Positions 54,368-62,973 of a DNA stretch of 64,000 nucleotides are shown here, in pieces. The stretch comes from Halobacterium wangiae (GTDB lineage Archaea; Halobacteriota; Halobacteria; Halobacteriales; Halobacteriaceae). The notes beneath the pieces are model-generated. The model saw only the letters and a program-made list of their open reading frames with translations. It ran no database searches and was not told the DNA's origin. The stretch's first letter is position 1. Each line of letters starts with the position of its first letter. The stretch lies in NCBI RefSeq assembly GCF_021249345.1, contig NZ_CP089588.1, positions 1,364,001 to 1,428,000 on the forward strand, read 5' to 3'. The position numbers and the translations under genes are program-made.

Positions 54368-55651
54368 CTAGGTCCCGTGCCGCCAGCCGCTCATGTACTC
54401 GGCCTGAACCTCGGTGAGTTCGTCGAGTTCGACGCCCTCCGCGTCGAGTTTGATCTCCGCGAGTTCGCGGTCGAGTTCGTCCGGGACCTCGTGGACGCCG
54501 GCCGCGTAATCGTCGCCGTTCTCGACGAGTTCGCGCACGCAGACCGCCTGCACGCCGAAGGACTGGTCCATCACTTCGACCGGGTGGCCGAGACTGACGG
54601 GGGTGGCGAGGTTGACGAGGCGCCCCTCCGCCAGCACGTTGATGCGGCGACCGTCGTCGAGGCGGTACTCGCGGACGCCGTCGCGGACCTCTCGTTCGGA
54701 CTCGGCGAGGTCCGAGAGTCCCTCGAGGTCGATCTCGATGTCGAAGTGGCCGGCGTTGGCGAGCACGGCGCCGTCGGTCATCTGCTCGAAGTGCTCCTCG
54801 ACGATGACGTCGCGGTTCCCCGTGGTCGTGATGAAGACGTCGCCGATTTCGGCGGCCTCGTCCATCGACATCACGTCGTAGCCCTCCATGTGAGCCTCGA
54901 GCGCGCGCCGCGGGTCGATCTCGGTGACGATGACGTCGGCGTTCTGGCCGGCGGCCTTCTTCGCGACGCCCTTCCCGCACTGACCGTAGCCCGCGACGAC
55001 GACGTCCTTGCCCGCCCACGCGAGGTTCGTCGTCATGGCGATGGAGGCCAGGGAGGACTCGCCCGTGCCGTGGACGTTGTCGAACAGCTGTTTCATCGGC
55101 GTGTCGTTGACCGCGAAGACCGGGTACTCGAGGGCGCCGTCGTCGTCCATCGCGCGGAGGCGGTGGACGCCCGTGGTGGTCTCCTCGGTGCCGCCGACGA
55201 TGGTGTCGATGAGTTCGGGGTGTTCCTCGTGGACGCGGAAAACGAGGTCGCCGCCGTCGTCGACCGTGACGGAGGGGTCGTGAGCGAGGACCGCGTCGAT
55301 GGCCTCGTAGTACGCCTCGTCGTCGACGCCGTGCTCGGCGTAGCTCGTGATGTCATCGTTGGCGTCGAGCGCGGCGCTGACGTCGTCGTGGGTCGACAGC
55401 GGGTTGCAGCCCGTGATGGCGACCTCCGCTCCGGCGTCCGCCATCGTCTCGACGAGCGCGGCGGTCTTCGCCTCGACGTGGAGCGCCATCCCGACGGTCT
55501 CGCCGGCCAGCGGCTGGTTCTCGACGAACTCCTCGCGGAGCGCGGTGAGGATCGGCATGTGTTCGAACGCCCAGTCGATCTTCTTCCGCCCGGACTCCCG
55601 GGCGGCCTCGACGTCGTCGAGGTGGTCGCTGATCGGCGACGCAGTTGTCAT
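54368..55651 (-). CDS. ahcY: adenosylhomocysteinase
   Basis: The 427-residue enzyme splits S-adenosyl-homocysteine into adenosine and homocysteine, clearing the product inhibitor of methyltransferases. It has the family segments VAITGCNPLSTHDDV, the NAD-binding VVAGYGQCGKGVAKKA motif, TTTGNRDVI and LANAGHFDIEID. The ATG at 55651 gives the usual N-terminus. A deaminase gene two loci away (56644) could handle the adenosine released. Its 3' end touches repeat copy 3. Confidence 0.95.
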   Translation of the reverse strand: MTTASPISDHLDDVEAARESGRKKIDWAFEHMPILTALREEFVENQPLAGETVGMALHVEAKTAALVETMADAGAEVAITGCNPLSTHDDVSAALDANDDITSYAEHGVDDEAYYEAIDAVLAHDPSVTVDDGGDLVFRVHEEHPELIDTIVGGTEETTTGVHRLRAMDDDGALEYPVFAVNDTPMKQLFDNVHGTGESSLASIAMTTNLAWAGKDVVVAGYGQCGKGVAKKAAGQNADVIVTEIDPRRALEAHMEGYDVMSMDEAAEIGDVFITTTGNRDVIVEEHFEQMTDGAVLANAGHFDIEIDLEGLSDLAESEREVRDGVREYRLDDGRRINVLAEGRLVNLATPVSLGHPVEVMDQSFGVQAVCVRELVENGDDYAAGVHEVPDELDRELAEIKLDAEGVELDELTEVQAEYMSGWRHGT

Positions 55652-55803
55652 ACGAACGCGGACGGCGACCGAACCCAAAACCCTACCGAAGCCGTCAGCG
55701 CCGTCCGACATCGCTCGGCCGACGGCGGTGCCGCTGCTGGCCAGTTCGATGCTGTCGATACGAGCCCGACTGCCGAGTTCGCGCCCGCAGAAAGCGAGTG
55801 CCG

Positions 55804-56508
55804 CTACGGCGGTCCGTTGCCGTTACCGCCGCCGTTGCCGTTACCGCCTGCATTGCCGTTGCCGCCGCCGTTACCGTTGTTTCCGCCGTTGTTCCCGTTG
55901 CCGCCGGCGTTCCCGTTACCGTTCCCGTTGTTGCCGTTCGCTTCCGCGTCGGACTCGTCGGAGTCGTCACCGTCGTCCTTCGGCCCGGGGTCGACGTGGT
56001 CCGGGCGGTTGTCCGCGCCGGGGTTGTTGTCGACGACGAACGCCGACACCGTCTGCCCGCTCATGTTGCCCTCCTCCTGGAGGGAGGCGACGAACGCGGA
56101 GACCCGAGCGCCGAACGTGTCGAGTTCCTCGGAGTCGTTCTCCTCGGTCTCGTTCGTCTCCTCGGTCGGCGCGACGAGGTCGAGCGTGGTCGACCCCGTC
56201 GCGTTGTCCACGGACGCCGTCACGGAGACGGAGACGTTCTGGTCGGGTGCCGCCAGCCCGACGGTGCCGTTCTCGTCGGTGACGTAGTCGCCGCTGCCGG
56301 CGTACGTCGAGTTGTTCAGTGCTTCGACGGTGACTGACGCGTTCGCCACCGCGGACCCGTTCTCGCTCACCGTCACCGTGACGGTACCGTCCGTCGCCTG
56401 GTCGCCGCCGACCGCGAGGTCGTCGGCCGCCATCGCTCCACCCGGAACGACGGCGACGACCGCGACGACCAGCGTTACGACCAGTAATGTGTGCCCTGTG
56501 TTCCGCAT
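55804..56508 (-). CDS. secreted protein with Asn/Gly-rich repetitive tail
   Basis: The 234-residue protein has a signal peptide (about 1-27), a beta-rich domain with many NxT/S glycosylation sites (AVANASVTVEALNNS, GTVGLAAPDQNVSVSV) that resembles a carboxypeptidase-regulatory-like fold, a short helix and a low-complexity tail of about 45 residues made of NGN/GGN repeats ending in GNGPP. No C-terminal membrane anchor is visible. Such tails are often involved in surface attachment or phase separation, but the role here is unknown. Confidence 0.75.
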   Translation of the reverse strand: MRNTGHTLLVVTLVVAVVAVVPGGAMAADDLAVGGDQATDGTVTVTVSENGSAVANASVTVEALNNSTYAGSGDYVTDENGTVGLAAPDQNVSVSVTASVDNATGSTTLDLVAPTEETNETEENDSEELDTFGARVSAFVASLQEEGNMSGQTVSAFVVDNNPGADNRPDHVDPGPKDDGDDSDESDAEANGNNGNGNGNAGGNGNNGGNNGNGGGNGNAGGNGNGGGNGNGPP

Positions 56509-56643
56509 TGCGACTAGATAGTTACCAGCAACGGTGGCATAAGGCTACTGGCCGATTCGGGTTCTCGGCGCCGCTTGCCGTCGTCTTCGGGCGGTTTCGT
56601 GCGTTCTGCGACTCGCCGGGGTCGGGCTCTCCGAGGTGTTCTG

Positions 56644-57933
56644 TTACGCCGCTCGTTCGGCGACGGCGGCCGCACGGGACGCCGCGCGCTCCCGGACCGC
56701 GTCCTCGTCGAGGGTCAGCACCGCCCGGTCCCGCATCAGGACGTCGCCGTCGCAGACGGTGTGGCGGACGTCGCTCCCGCCCGCGGCGTACGCGAGGTGG
56801 GAGACGTAGTCGTGGACGGGCGTGAGGTGGGGCGCGGAGAAGTCGACGACCGCGAGGTCCGCGTTCGCGCCCACCTCGATGCGGCCGGCGTCGAAGCCGA
56901 GCGCCCGCGAACCGCCGGCAGTGGCCATCTCGACGGCCGCCTCCGCGGGCACCGCGGCGGCGTCGTCCGCGGCGAGTTTACCGAGCATCGCGGCGTCACG
57001 GAGTTCGTCGAAGAGGTCGAGGTCGTTGTTCGACGCCGCGCCGTCGGTGCCGAGCGCGACGTTCACGCCTGCCTCGCGCATCGCCTGGACGGGCGCCATC
57101 CCCGAGGCGAGTTTCATGTTCGACGCCGGGCAGTGGACGACGCTCGCCGAGCGCTCCGCGAGCAACTCGACCTCGCTGTCGTCGGTGTGGACGCCGTGCG
57201 CGAGGAAGTCCCCGGGTTCGAGCAGCCCCACGCTGTCGGCGTACTTGAGGGGACGAACGCCGCGCTCGTCGACGATGGGGTCGACCTCCGCGGTCGTCTC
57301 GTTCGCGTGGAAGTGCACTGGCACGCCCGCCTCGCGGGCCTGCCCGACGAACTCCCGGAGGTACGCCTCGCCGACGGTCGTGAGGCTGTGGGGCATGTAC
57401 GCCGTGCGGATGCGTCCGCCCGCCGCGCCGTCGAACTCCAGTGCGACCTCGATGCTCTCCTCGTTGTCCGCGACTGCGTCGTCCTCGTCCTTCCCGATGG
57501 TGACGACGCCGTGGCCCAGTCGCGCCCGCACGCCGGCTCTCTCGACGGCCGCCGCGACCTCCGGCACGTGGAAGTACATGTCCGCGAACGCCGTCGTCCC
57601 GGACTTGATCATCTCCACGAGCGCGAGGTCCGTCCCCGCCCGCACGTCCTCGGCGCCCAGCTCCGCCTCCGCCGGCCAGACGTCCTCCTGCAGCCACGCC
57701 TCGAGGGGTTTGTCGTCGGCGTACCCCCGCAGCAGCGTCATCGCCGCGTGGCAGTGGGCGTTCACCAGCCCCGGCATCACCAGGCAGCCGTCGGCGTCCA
57801 GTCGCTCGTCGCCCTCGGACACGTCGCCCACGTCGAGAATCTCGCCCGCCTCCTGGTCGACGAGCACGTCGCCTTCCACGACGGTCATGTCCGGTCGGAG
57901 GACCCGTCCGCCCGCGACTCGCAGTGTGGTCAT
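56644..57933 (-). CDS. amidohydrolase, deoxyadenosine/MTA/SAH deaminase-like
   Basis: The 429-residue enzyme has the metal ligands in NAHCHAAMTLLRG (HxH), HFHANET, HGVHT and GTDGAASNND, all in the order of the MtaD/DadD group. These deaminate 5'-methylthioadenosine, S-adenosylhomocysteine or 5'-deoxyadenosine. Substrate choice cannot be read from the sequence, but position near ahcY suggests SAH or adenosine salvage. The ATG at 57933 gives the MTTLRVAGGRVL start. Confidence 0.88.
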   Translation of the reverse strand: MTTLRVAGGRVLRPDMTVVEGDVLVDQEAGEILDVGDVSEGDERLDADGCLVMPGLVNAHCHAAMTLLRGYADDKPLEAWLQEDVWPAEAELGAEDVRAGTDLALVEMIKSGTTAFADMYFHVPEVAAAVERAGVRARLGHGVVTIGKDEDDAVADNEESIEVALEFDGAAGGRIRTAYMPHSLTTVGEAYLREFVGQAREAGVPVHFHANETTAEVDPIVDERGVRPLKYADSVGLLEPGDFLAHGVHTDDSEVELLAERSASVVHCPASNMKLASGMAPVQAMREAGVNVALGTDGAASNNDLDLFDELRDAAMLGKLAADDAAAVPAEAAVEMATAGGSRALGFDAGRIEVGANADLAVVDFSAPHLTPVHDYVSHLAYAAGGSDVRHTVCDGDVLMRDRAVLTLDEDAVRERAASRAAAVAERAA

Positions 57934-58387
57934 GGGTTCGGCTTCGGCGGTTCGCGGTGTGAATCTGTCGGGTTCCGCGTTCGTGATTAGTGTTCGGGGA
58001 TTTCGCTTCGGCTGACTACCCCGCCTCAGAAGCCCCCGCGGTCTCGGGTCGAGAGACTCACTGCGCTCCTCACTCCCTTCGGTCGTTGCGGTGCTTGCGC
58101 CGTCTGTCTTCCCCGAGACCGCGGCCCCTTCCATTCCCACCCACTGCCGGCTGACCAACCGGCGATGGGCGGACTGAAAGGGGCGGCGCACTCGGTGAAG
58201 GCGGACGACGCAAGCACTGGACTGAACGAGCGTAGCGAGTGAAGGAAGCGCGCAGCGAGTCCCCCGAGTGCGCCGGGGCTTTCGGGTGTGGTAGTCGGCC
58301 GGACTGCCATTTCCCACGAATCCGCCACCAGACCACGTCCTGCCACAAGGAAAACCTAGTTCCGGGTGCCACGCCTACACCGCTCAC
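57934..58387. other. long intergenic spacer with repeats
   Basis: This 454-base stretch between the deaminase and hisG has no supported gene. It has a 13-base perfect inverted repeat CCGCGGTCTCGGG (58036-58048 and 58112-58124), and GGGCGGACTGAAAGGGG (58167-58183), which is the complement of a motif also seen near 40153 and 61805. The end towards hisG is AT-richer and should hold the hisG promoter. Confidence 0.5.
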
Positions 58388-59236
58388 ATGCGAATAGCCG
58401 TGCCCAACAAGGGCCGTCTCCACGACCCGACGCTCGACCTCCTCGACAGAGCCGGTATCGGCGTCGAGAACGGCGCGGACCGACAGCTGTACGCCGACAC
58501 GGTCGACCCCGACATCACCGTGCTGTACGCGCGAGCGGCCGACATCCCGGAGTACGTCGCGGACGGCGCGGCGGACCTCGGCATCACGGGCCTCGATCAG
58601 GTGCGGGAGTCCGGGGTGAGCAACGTCGCGGACCTGCTCGACCTCGACTACGGGAAGTGCCGGCTGGTGCTGGCGGCGCCCGAGGACGGTGACATCACCG
58701 AACCCGCGGACCTGGACGGGAAGACCGTCGCGACGGAGTTCCCGCGGGTCACCCGGGACTACTTCGAGGGGGAGGGCGTGGACCCGGACATCGTGGAGGT
58801 CACGGGGGCGACCGAACTGACGCCCCACGTCGAGATGGCCGACGCGATCGTGGACATCACGTCGACGGGGACGACGCTGCGGGTGAACCGGCTCGCCATC
58901 GTCGACGAGGTGCTCCAGAGTTCGGTGCGGCTGTTCGGCCGCGAGGACGTCGTCGACGACTCGAAGGTCGAGCAGGTCGTGACGGCGCTCCGGTCCGTGC
59001 TCGACGCGGAGGGGAAGCGCTACCTGATGCTGAACGCGCCCGAGGAGAACCTCGAGGCCGTCGAGGACGTCATCCCGGGGCTCGGCGGCCCCACCGTGCT
59101 CGACGTCGACGAACCGGGGACGGTCGCGGTGCACGCCGTCGTCGAGGAGCGGGACGTCTTCGAGGCGGTCAACGCCCTCAAGGGCGAGGGCGCGTCGGGC
59201 ATCCTGGTCACCGAGATTGAGCGGCTCGTGGAGTAG
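58388..59236 (+). CDS. hisG: ATP phosphoribosyltransferase HisG, long form
   Basis: The 282-residue enzyme starts histidine synthesis by joining ATP and PRPP. It has the catalytic part ([43 protein letters not shown] loop) and a C-terminal ACT-like regulatory domain ([19 protein letters not shown]), so it is the long, histidine-inhibited type. No other his gene is nearby. Its stop is adjacent to the convergent gene's stop with no gap. Confidence 0.95.
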   Translation: MRIAVPNKGRLHDPTLDLLDRAGIGVENGADRQLYADTVDPDITVLYARAADIPEYVADGAADLGITGLDQVRESGVSNVADLLDLDYGKCRLVLAAPEDGDITEPADLDGKTVATEFPRVTRDYFEGEGVDPDIVEVTGATELTPHVEMADAIVDITSTGTTLRVNRLAIVDEVLQSSVRLFGREDVVDDSKVEQVVTALRSVLDAEGKRYLMLNAPEENLEAVEDVIPGLGGPTVLDVDEPGTVAVHAVVEERDVFEAVNALKGEGASGILVTEIERLVE

Positions 59237-59593
59237 CTACCGGAGGCCGTCGCCGACGTTCTCGCCGACTCTCACGGCGTAGCCGACCAGCGGGTACGCG
59301 ACGAAGCCGACGACGCTGAGCGCGGCGAGCGCGAGCGAAGTGAGCTGCTGGTCGTGTGGTGACCCGCTCGCGAGCGTGAGGACGGCGGCGACGGTCGGTG
59401 CGATCCACACGCCCGCGAGCAGTTCCGGTCGGTCGAGGAAGTAGTACGCGGAGAGGGCGAGTACGGCGAAGATCCCGAAGACGGCGGCGACGTCGGCGCT
59501 AGACCGGGAGACGAACGAGGCGACGTAGGCGAGGAGGGCCGCCAGCAGGGCGAGTGCGCTTCCGCGGAGCGCCTGGCGGTCGTAGTCGTTCAT
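59237..59593 (-). CDS. small membrane protein, four spans
   Basis: The 118-residue protein begins MNDYDRQALRGSAL and has about four hydrophobic helices. No motif is recognised. It lies downstream of the tbp cluster on the same strand (60-base gap to the next gene) and ends directly against hisG. It may be co-transcribed with tbp. Confidence 0.7.
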   Translation of the reverse strand: MNDYDRQALRGSALALLAALLAYVASFVSRSSADVAAVFGIFAVLALSAYYFLDRPELLAGVWIAPTVAAVLTLASGSPHDQQLTSLALAALSVVGFVAYPLVGYAVRVGENVGDGLR

Positions 59594-59653
59594 ACGCGCC
59601 GGTACACAGCATCCGACAAAAAGTTCGGGCGGGCGTTCTCCCTGCGTGCGAAT

Positions 59654-60022
59654 CTACCCGGGCGCGGTGCCGAGCAGCGCGAGCAGGTTCGCGGCGAGCA
59701 GCACGAGCGCGAGCGACACCACGTAGTGCATCACGACGACGAGCAGCGCCGTCCGGTACTTCACCCGGTAGACGGCGTGGACGGCGACGAGGTCGGCGGT
59801 GAGGCCGACTGCGACGATGACCAGTGGGCTGTAGCGGACGAGCGCGATGGTGACGATGGCGGGCGCGAGGCCGACGAGGAACGCGCGCTTCCAGGGCACC
59901 TCGCCGAGCACGTAGGTCGCCGCCGCGTGGGCGGTGAAGCTGAACAGGAGCCAGCCGGCGAGGAACGTGCCGACGTACTGGGCGAGCGTCCCCGGGCTGG
60001 GCTGGACCGCGAGCGGGACCAC
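59654..60022 (-). CDS. membrane protein (DUF7473-like), four spans
   Basis: The 122-residue protein uses a GTG start (MVPLAVQPSPGTLAQYVGTF) three bases after the tbp stop codon, so it is translated from the tbp transcript. It has about four hydrophobic spans and resembles the haloarchaeal DUF7473 group from memory. The role is unknown. Confidence 0.75.
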   Translation of the reverse strand: MVPLAVQPSPGTLAQYVGTFLAGWLLFSFTAHAAATYVLGEVPWKRAFLVGLAPAIVTIALVRYSPLVIVAVGLTADLVAVHAVYRVKYRTALLVVVMHYVVSLALVLLAANLLALLGTAPG

Positions 60023-60025
60023 GGC

Positions 60026-60586
60026 CTACTCGAGGAGGCCGAGCTCTTCGAGCCGGGAGACGATCTTGTCGACGGCGTGTTCGGCGTCCTCGGGCTTCTT
60101 CCCGCCGGTGATGACGAGCTTCCCGGAGCCGAACAGCAGCGCGACGACCTCGGGTTCGTCGAGGCGGTAGACGAGGCCGGGGAACTGCTCGGGCTCGTAC
60201 TCGATGTTCTCGAGGCCGAGGCCGATGGCGATGGCGTTCAGGTTGAGCTGGCGGCCGAGGTCGGCGGACGTGACGATGTTCTGGACGACGATCTCGGGTT
60301 CGTCCTCGACCTGGATGGAGAGTTCGCGGAGCTTGTCGAAGACGATGCGGAGGCTCTCGTGGACGTCGTCGGTCGACTTCGCGCCGGTGCAGACGATCTT
60401 CCCGGAGCGGAAGATGAGCGCGGCGCTCTTCGGTTCCTGGGTTCGGTAGACGAGGCCGGGGAACTGCTCGGGGTCGTAGTCGGCGCCCTCGAGGTCCATC
60501 GCGACGCTCTGGAGGTCGAGTTCCTGGCCGATTCCCGTCGAGGCGACCACGTTTTCAATGTTGATGGTTTCCTTGGGGTCGGTCAT
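60026..60586 (-). CDS. tbp: TATA-box-binding protein
   Basis: The 186-residue protein is the archaeal TBP: two imperfect repeats (residues 8-90 and 98-180) with the paired segments FPGLVYRTQEPKSAALIF and FPGLVYRLDEPEVVALLF, and GKIVCTGAK / GKLVITGGK. It bends promoter DNA and recruits TFB. Many haloarchaea have several TBPs; this one has the normal core look of the main form. A palindrome overlaps its own promoter start region, suggesting autoregulation. It leads a short operon of two membrane proteins. Confidence 0.96.
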   Translation of the reverse strand: MTDPKETINIENVVASTGIGQELDLQSVAMDLEGADYDPEQFPGLVYRTQEPKSAALIFRSGKIVCTGAKSTDDVHESLRIVFDKLRELSIQVEDEPEIVVQNIVTSADLGRQLNLNAIAIGLGLENIEYEPEQFPGLVYRLDEPEVVALLFGSGKLVITGGKKPEDAEHAVDKIVSRLEELGLLE

Positions 60587-60592
60587 CGTTCG

Positions 60593-60623
60593 CCTTAAAT
60601 CACGTATTTAAGGCTTATAAAGG
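60593..60623 (-). promoter_or_regulatory. tbp promoter with palindrome over the start site
   Basis: Read on the minus strand: TATA-like CTTTATAAGCC (60613-60623), then the perfect palindrome CCTTAAAT-N5-ATTTAAGG (60593-60613), then the ATG at 60586. The predicted transcription start, about 26 bases from the TATA centre, falls inside the palindrome. The arms touch the TATA box, so a dimer bound there would block initiation. Confidence 0.55.
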
Positions 60624-60703
60624 TTGGTAGTCCCGGTGACTTCCGCTCAAGTACTCCGGCGGTCATCGGTAGCCTGATTGGCCGCGGGCGCGGACCTGGG
60701 GGC

Positions 60704-61666
60704 GTGTACGTCCTCGAACTCGGCGGTGACGACGATCAGTTCGCCGCCGCCGAAGCCGCGGCCGCCGCCACCGAGGTCCGCGTCGTCGCGCCCGGTCTCG
60801 CCGTCGCCAGCGACGTGGACCGCGAGCGCTTCCGCGGCCTCGCGTACGCCCACCGCGCCGGCGACCACGTGGCCGACACCGACGCCAGCGTCGACACCGC
60901 GGCGGACGCCCTCCGGACCGCCGATGTCGACTGCGAGGGGTCGGTCGCCGTCCGCGCCCGGGACGTCCGCGGCACCGCGGGCGTCGACACCCAGCGCGCC
61001 GAACGCGAACTCGGCGGCGTGCTCGTCGACCGCGGCTTCGCCGTCGACCTCGAGGACCCCGACCACGAACTGCGCGCGCTATTTGCGGAGGATTCCGCCT
61101 ACCTCGCCTGGCTCGCCGCCGAGTCCGTCCGCGACTACGGCGACCGCAAGCCCACCGACCGCCCGTTCTTCCAGCCGGGGAGCATGGACCCGCTGCTCGC
61201 CCGCGCCGTCTGCAACCTCGCCCGCGTCGAAGCCGGCGACCGCGTCCTCGACCCGATGTGCGGGACCGGTGGCGTGCTCGTCGAGGCCGGACTGCTCGGC
61301 GCACGCCCCCTGGGGACGGACGCCCAGTCGAAGATGGTCCGGGGCGCCCGCCAGAATCTCGCGCACTTCCTCGACGACTACGACGTGGCGCGCGCCGACG
61401 CTACCAGCCTCCCGCTCCGGGACGACAGCGTCGACGCAGCAGTGTTCGACGCGCCGTACGGCCGGCAGTCCAAGATCGAGACTCACGACCTCGCGGACCT
61501 CGTCGGCGGCGCGCTCGCGGAGGTCCGCCGCGTGAGCGACCGCTGTGTCCTCGTCGCGGACCGCGACTGGCGCGACGAAGCGGCGGACGCGGGGTGGACC
61601 GTCGAATCCCGGTTCGAGCGCCGCGTCCACCGCTCGCTAGTGCGGTACGTGCTCGTGCTGGAGTGA
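60704..61666 (+). CDS. tRNA guanine-10 N2-methyltransferase (TrmG10-like)
   Basis: The 320-residue protein has an N-terminal THUMP-like region and a C-terminal SAM domain with the motif I VLDPMCGTGGVLVEAG and the catalytic motif DAPYGRQ (the (D/N)PPY type, here APY). It fits the archaeal Trm-G10 enzyme that forms N2-methyl- and N2,N2-dimethylguanosine at tRNA position 10. The start is a GTG at 60704. It is divergent from tbp. Confidence 0.85.
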   Translation: MYVLELGGDDDQFAAAEAAAAATEVRVVAPGLAVASDVDRERFRGLAYAHRAGDHVADTDASVDTAADALRTADVDCEGSVAVRARDVRGTAGVDTQRAERELGGVLVDRGFAVDLEDPDHELRALFAEDSAYLAWLAAESVRDYGDRKPTDRPFFQPGSMDPLLARAVCNLARVEAGDRVLDPMCGTGGVLVEAGLLGARPLGTDAQSKMVRGARQNLAHFLDDYDVARADATSLPLRDDSVDAAVFDAPYGRQSKIETHDLADLVGGALAEVRRVSDRCVLVADRDWRDEAADAGWTVESRFERRVHRSLVRYVLVLE

Positions 61667-61993
61667 GGGTCCGCCTGCTGAAGACTCGCTGCCGACGTGA
61701 TCGCTTGAAAGCCCTCGGCACGCTCGCGATCGCTCGCCAGCATATCGCTCGCTGCGCTCGCGATAGTGGCTGCCGAGGCGACCAGACAAGCGCGAGCGTG
61801 CCTCGCCCTTTCAGTCCACCAGGCGACCGGTTGGTCGACCGCCGACACACGCCGGCCACGTGACAGCGTCTGTCGGACGGCTTCGTAATCCAAAATCGAG
61901 ATTCCGAGAACTACAGATCCGTTCGGCTACACTCCAGCAAGCTTCACTTTCGAAGTGAAAACCGCATTGAACGATGCGTGTGTACGCTCGAAC
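61667..61993. other. intergenic region with spacer repeat and operator-like palindrome
   Basis: In 327 bases without a gene there are clustered CGCTCG-type repeats, GCCCTTTCAGTCCACCAGG (61805-61823) followed by GACCGGTTGGTC (hairpin), and, 35 bases before the next start, TTCACTT-TCG-AAGTGAA (61943-61959), a perfect inverted repeat that may bind a regulator of the following membrane protein. Confidence 0.5.
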
Positions 61994-62605
61994 ATGGCAC
62001 AGGAGACGTCCGCGCTCTCCCCGCGACTCGCGCGCGCCGCCGACTGGGGCGTCTACGCGCTCGTCGTCAGCACGCTACTTGGCCTGCTCGCGTTCCTCAC
62101 CAACCCCGTCCCGGACCCCTCGTTCCCGTGGGCGACGCTCCCGGCGTCGCTGCGCCTCCCGGTGACACAGCCACGCATCGAGCACTGGCCCGTGACGTAC
62201 ACGCTCGCCGTCTGGACGTGGGTGTTCGCGCTCCCGCTCGCGTTGCTCGCGGTCTATCGGCGGATCGCACCGCGGATTGGTCTCGGTGCGAGCGCGTGGC
62301 TCGTCGGCCTCCCGGCGGCGCTGATGGTCGTGCTCACGACGTACTGCCGGTTCTTCTGGCCGAAGCTCCACCCCGCGTCGTGGAACGCGCCCTCCTACAC
62401 GTTCGCCTGCTGGGGCTACTGCTCGTCGTACGTACCGGCGTGGAGCAACCTGGCGTACCTCGTCGCGGGGCTCGGCGTCGGCGCGTTCCTGCTCGCTCGC
62501 CAGCGCAGCGACCGCGGGCGCCTGGTCGCCGGCGCGTTCGGCGTCCTCGCACTCCCGCTCGGCCTGCCGGCGCTCGTCTACGCGCGACGGACCTCCGTCC
62601 GGTAG
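61994..62605 (+). CDS. membrane protein with five or six spans
   Basis: The 203-residue protein begins MAQETSALSPRLARAADWG and has five to six hydrophobic helices. A central region is rich in aromatic residues and cysteines (SYTFACWGYCSSYVPAW), with a Pro/Trp-rich loop before it (HPASWNAPS). I do not recognise the family. It overlaps the next convergent gene by 28 bases. An operator-like palindrome precedes it. Confidence 0.7.
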   Translation: MAQETSALSPRLARAADWGVYALVVSTLLGLLAFLTNPVPDPSFPWATLPASLRLPVTQPRIEHWPVTYTLAVWTWVFALPLALLAVYRRIAPRIGLGASAWLVGLPAALMVVLTTYCRFFWPKLHPASWNAPSYTFACWGYCSSYVPAWSNLAYLVAGLGVGAFLLARQRSDRGRLVAGAFGVLALPLGLPALVYARRTSVR

Positions 62606-62943
62606 TAGTTGGCCACGGCGGCGACGACGAACGCCGCGGCGCTCACGGCGAGCGCGGTGGTCTGGTTCTCGGCGATGGGCTGGAGGTCGAGCACCGCGAG
62701 CGCGACGACGGCGAGCACGTAGCCGAAGAAGCAGACGAACCACACCGAGTAGTACTCCAGACCGACCTGGTCGGTGACGACCGCCCAGCCGACGACGAAC
62801 CCCGGACCGAGAATCAACAGCGGCCCCCACCACGGGGTGTTCGCGCCGGCGATCGCACTCAGGAGCACGGTCGCGGGCAACGCCACCATCAGCATCGACC
62901 CGAGTACGACGCCGACTCGTTCCAGGGTGTCGGGAAGGGACAC
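62578..62943 (-). CDS. membrane protein, four spans, convergent overlap
   Basis: About 121 residues with four hydrophobic helices; the C-terminus (NYYRTEVRRA) lies inside the end of the neighbouring gene (28-base overlap). A GTG at 62943 (SLPDTLERVGVV) is preferred to another GTG at 62964, because a TATA-like box with leaderless spacing lies upstream of it; this choice is uncertain. It follows the RFC-like gene closely. No function is known. Confidence 0.65.
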   Translation of the reverse strand: MSLPDTLERVGVVLGSMLMVALPATVLLSAIAGANTPWWGPLLILGPGFVVGWAVVTDQVGLEYYSVWFVCFFGYVLAVVALAVLDLQPIAENQTTALAVSAAAFVVAAVANYYRTEVRRA

Positions 62944-62973
62944 AGGCGGTATCCGGCGCCCCACGTAGAAAAG

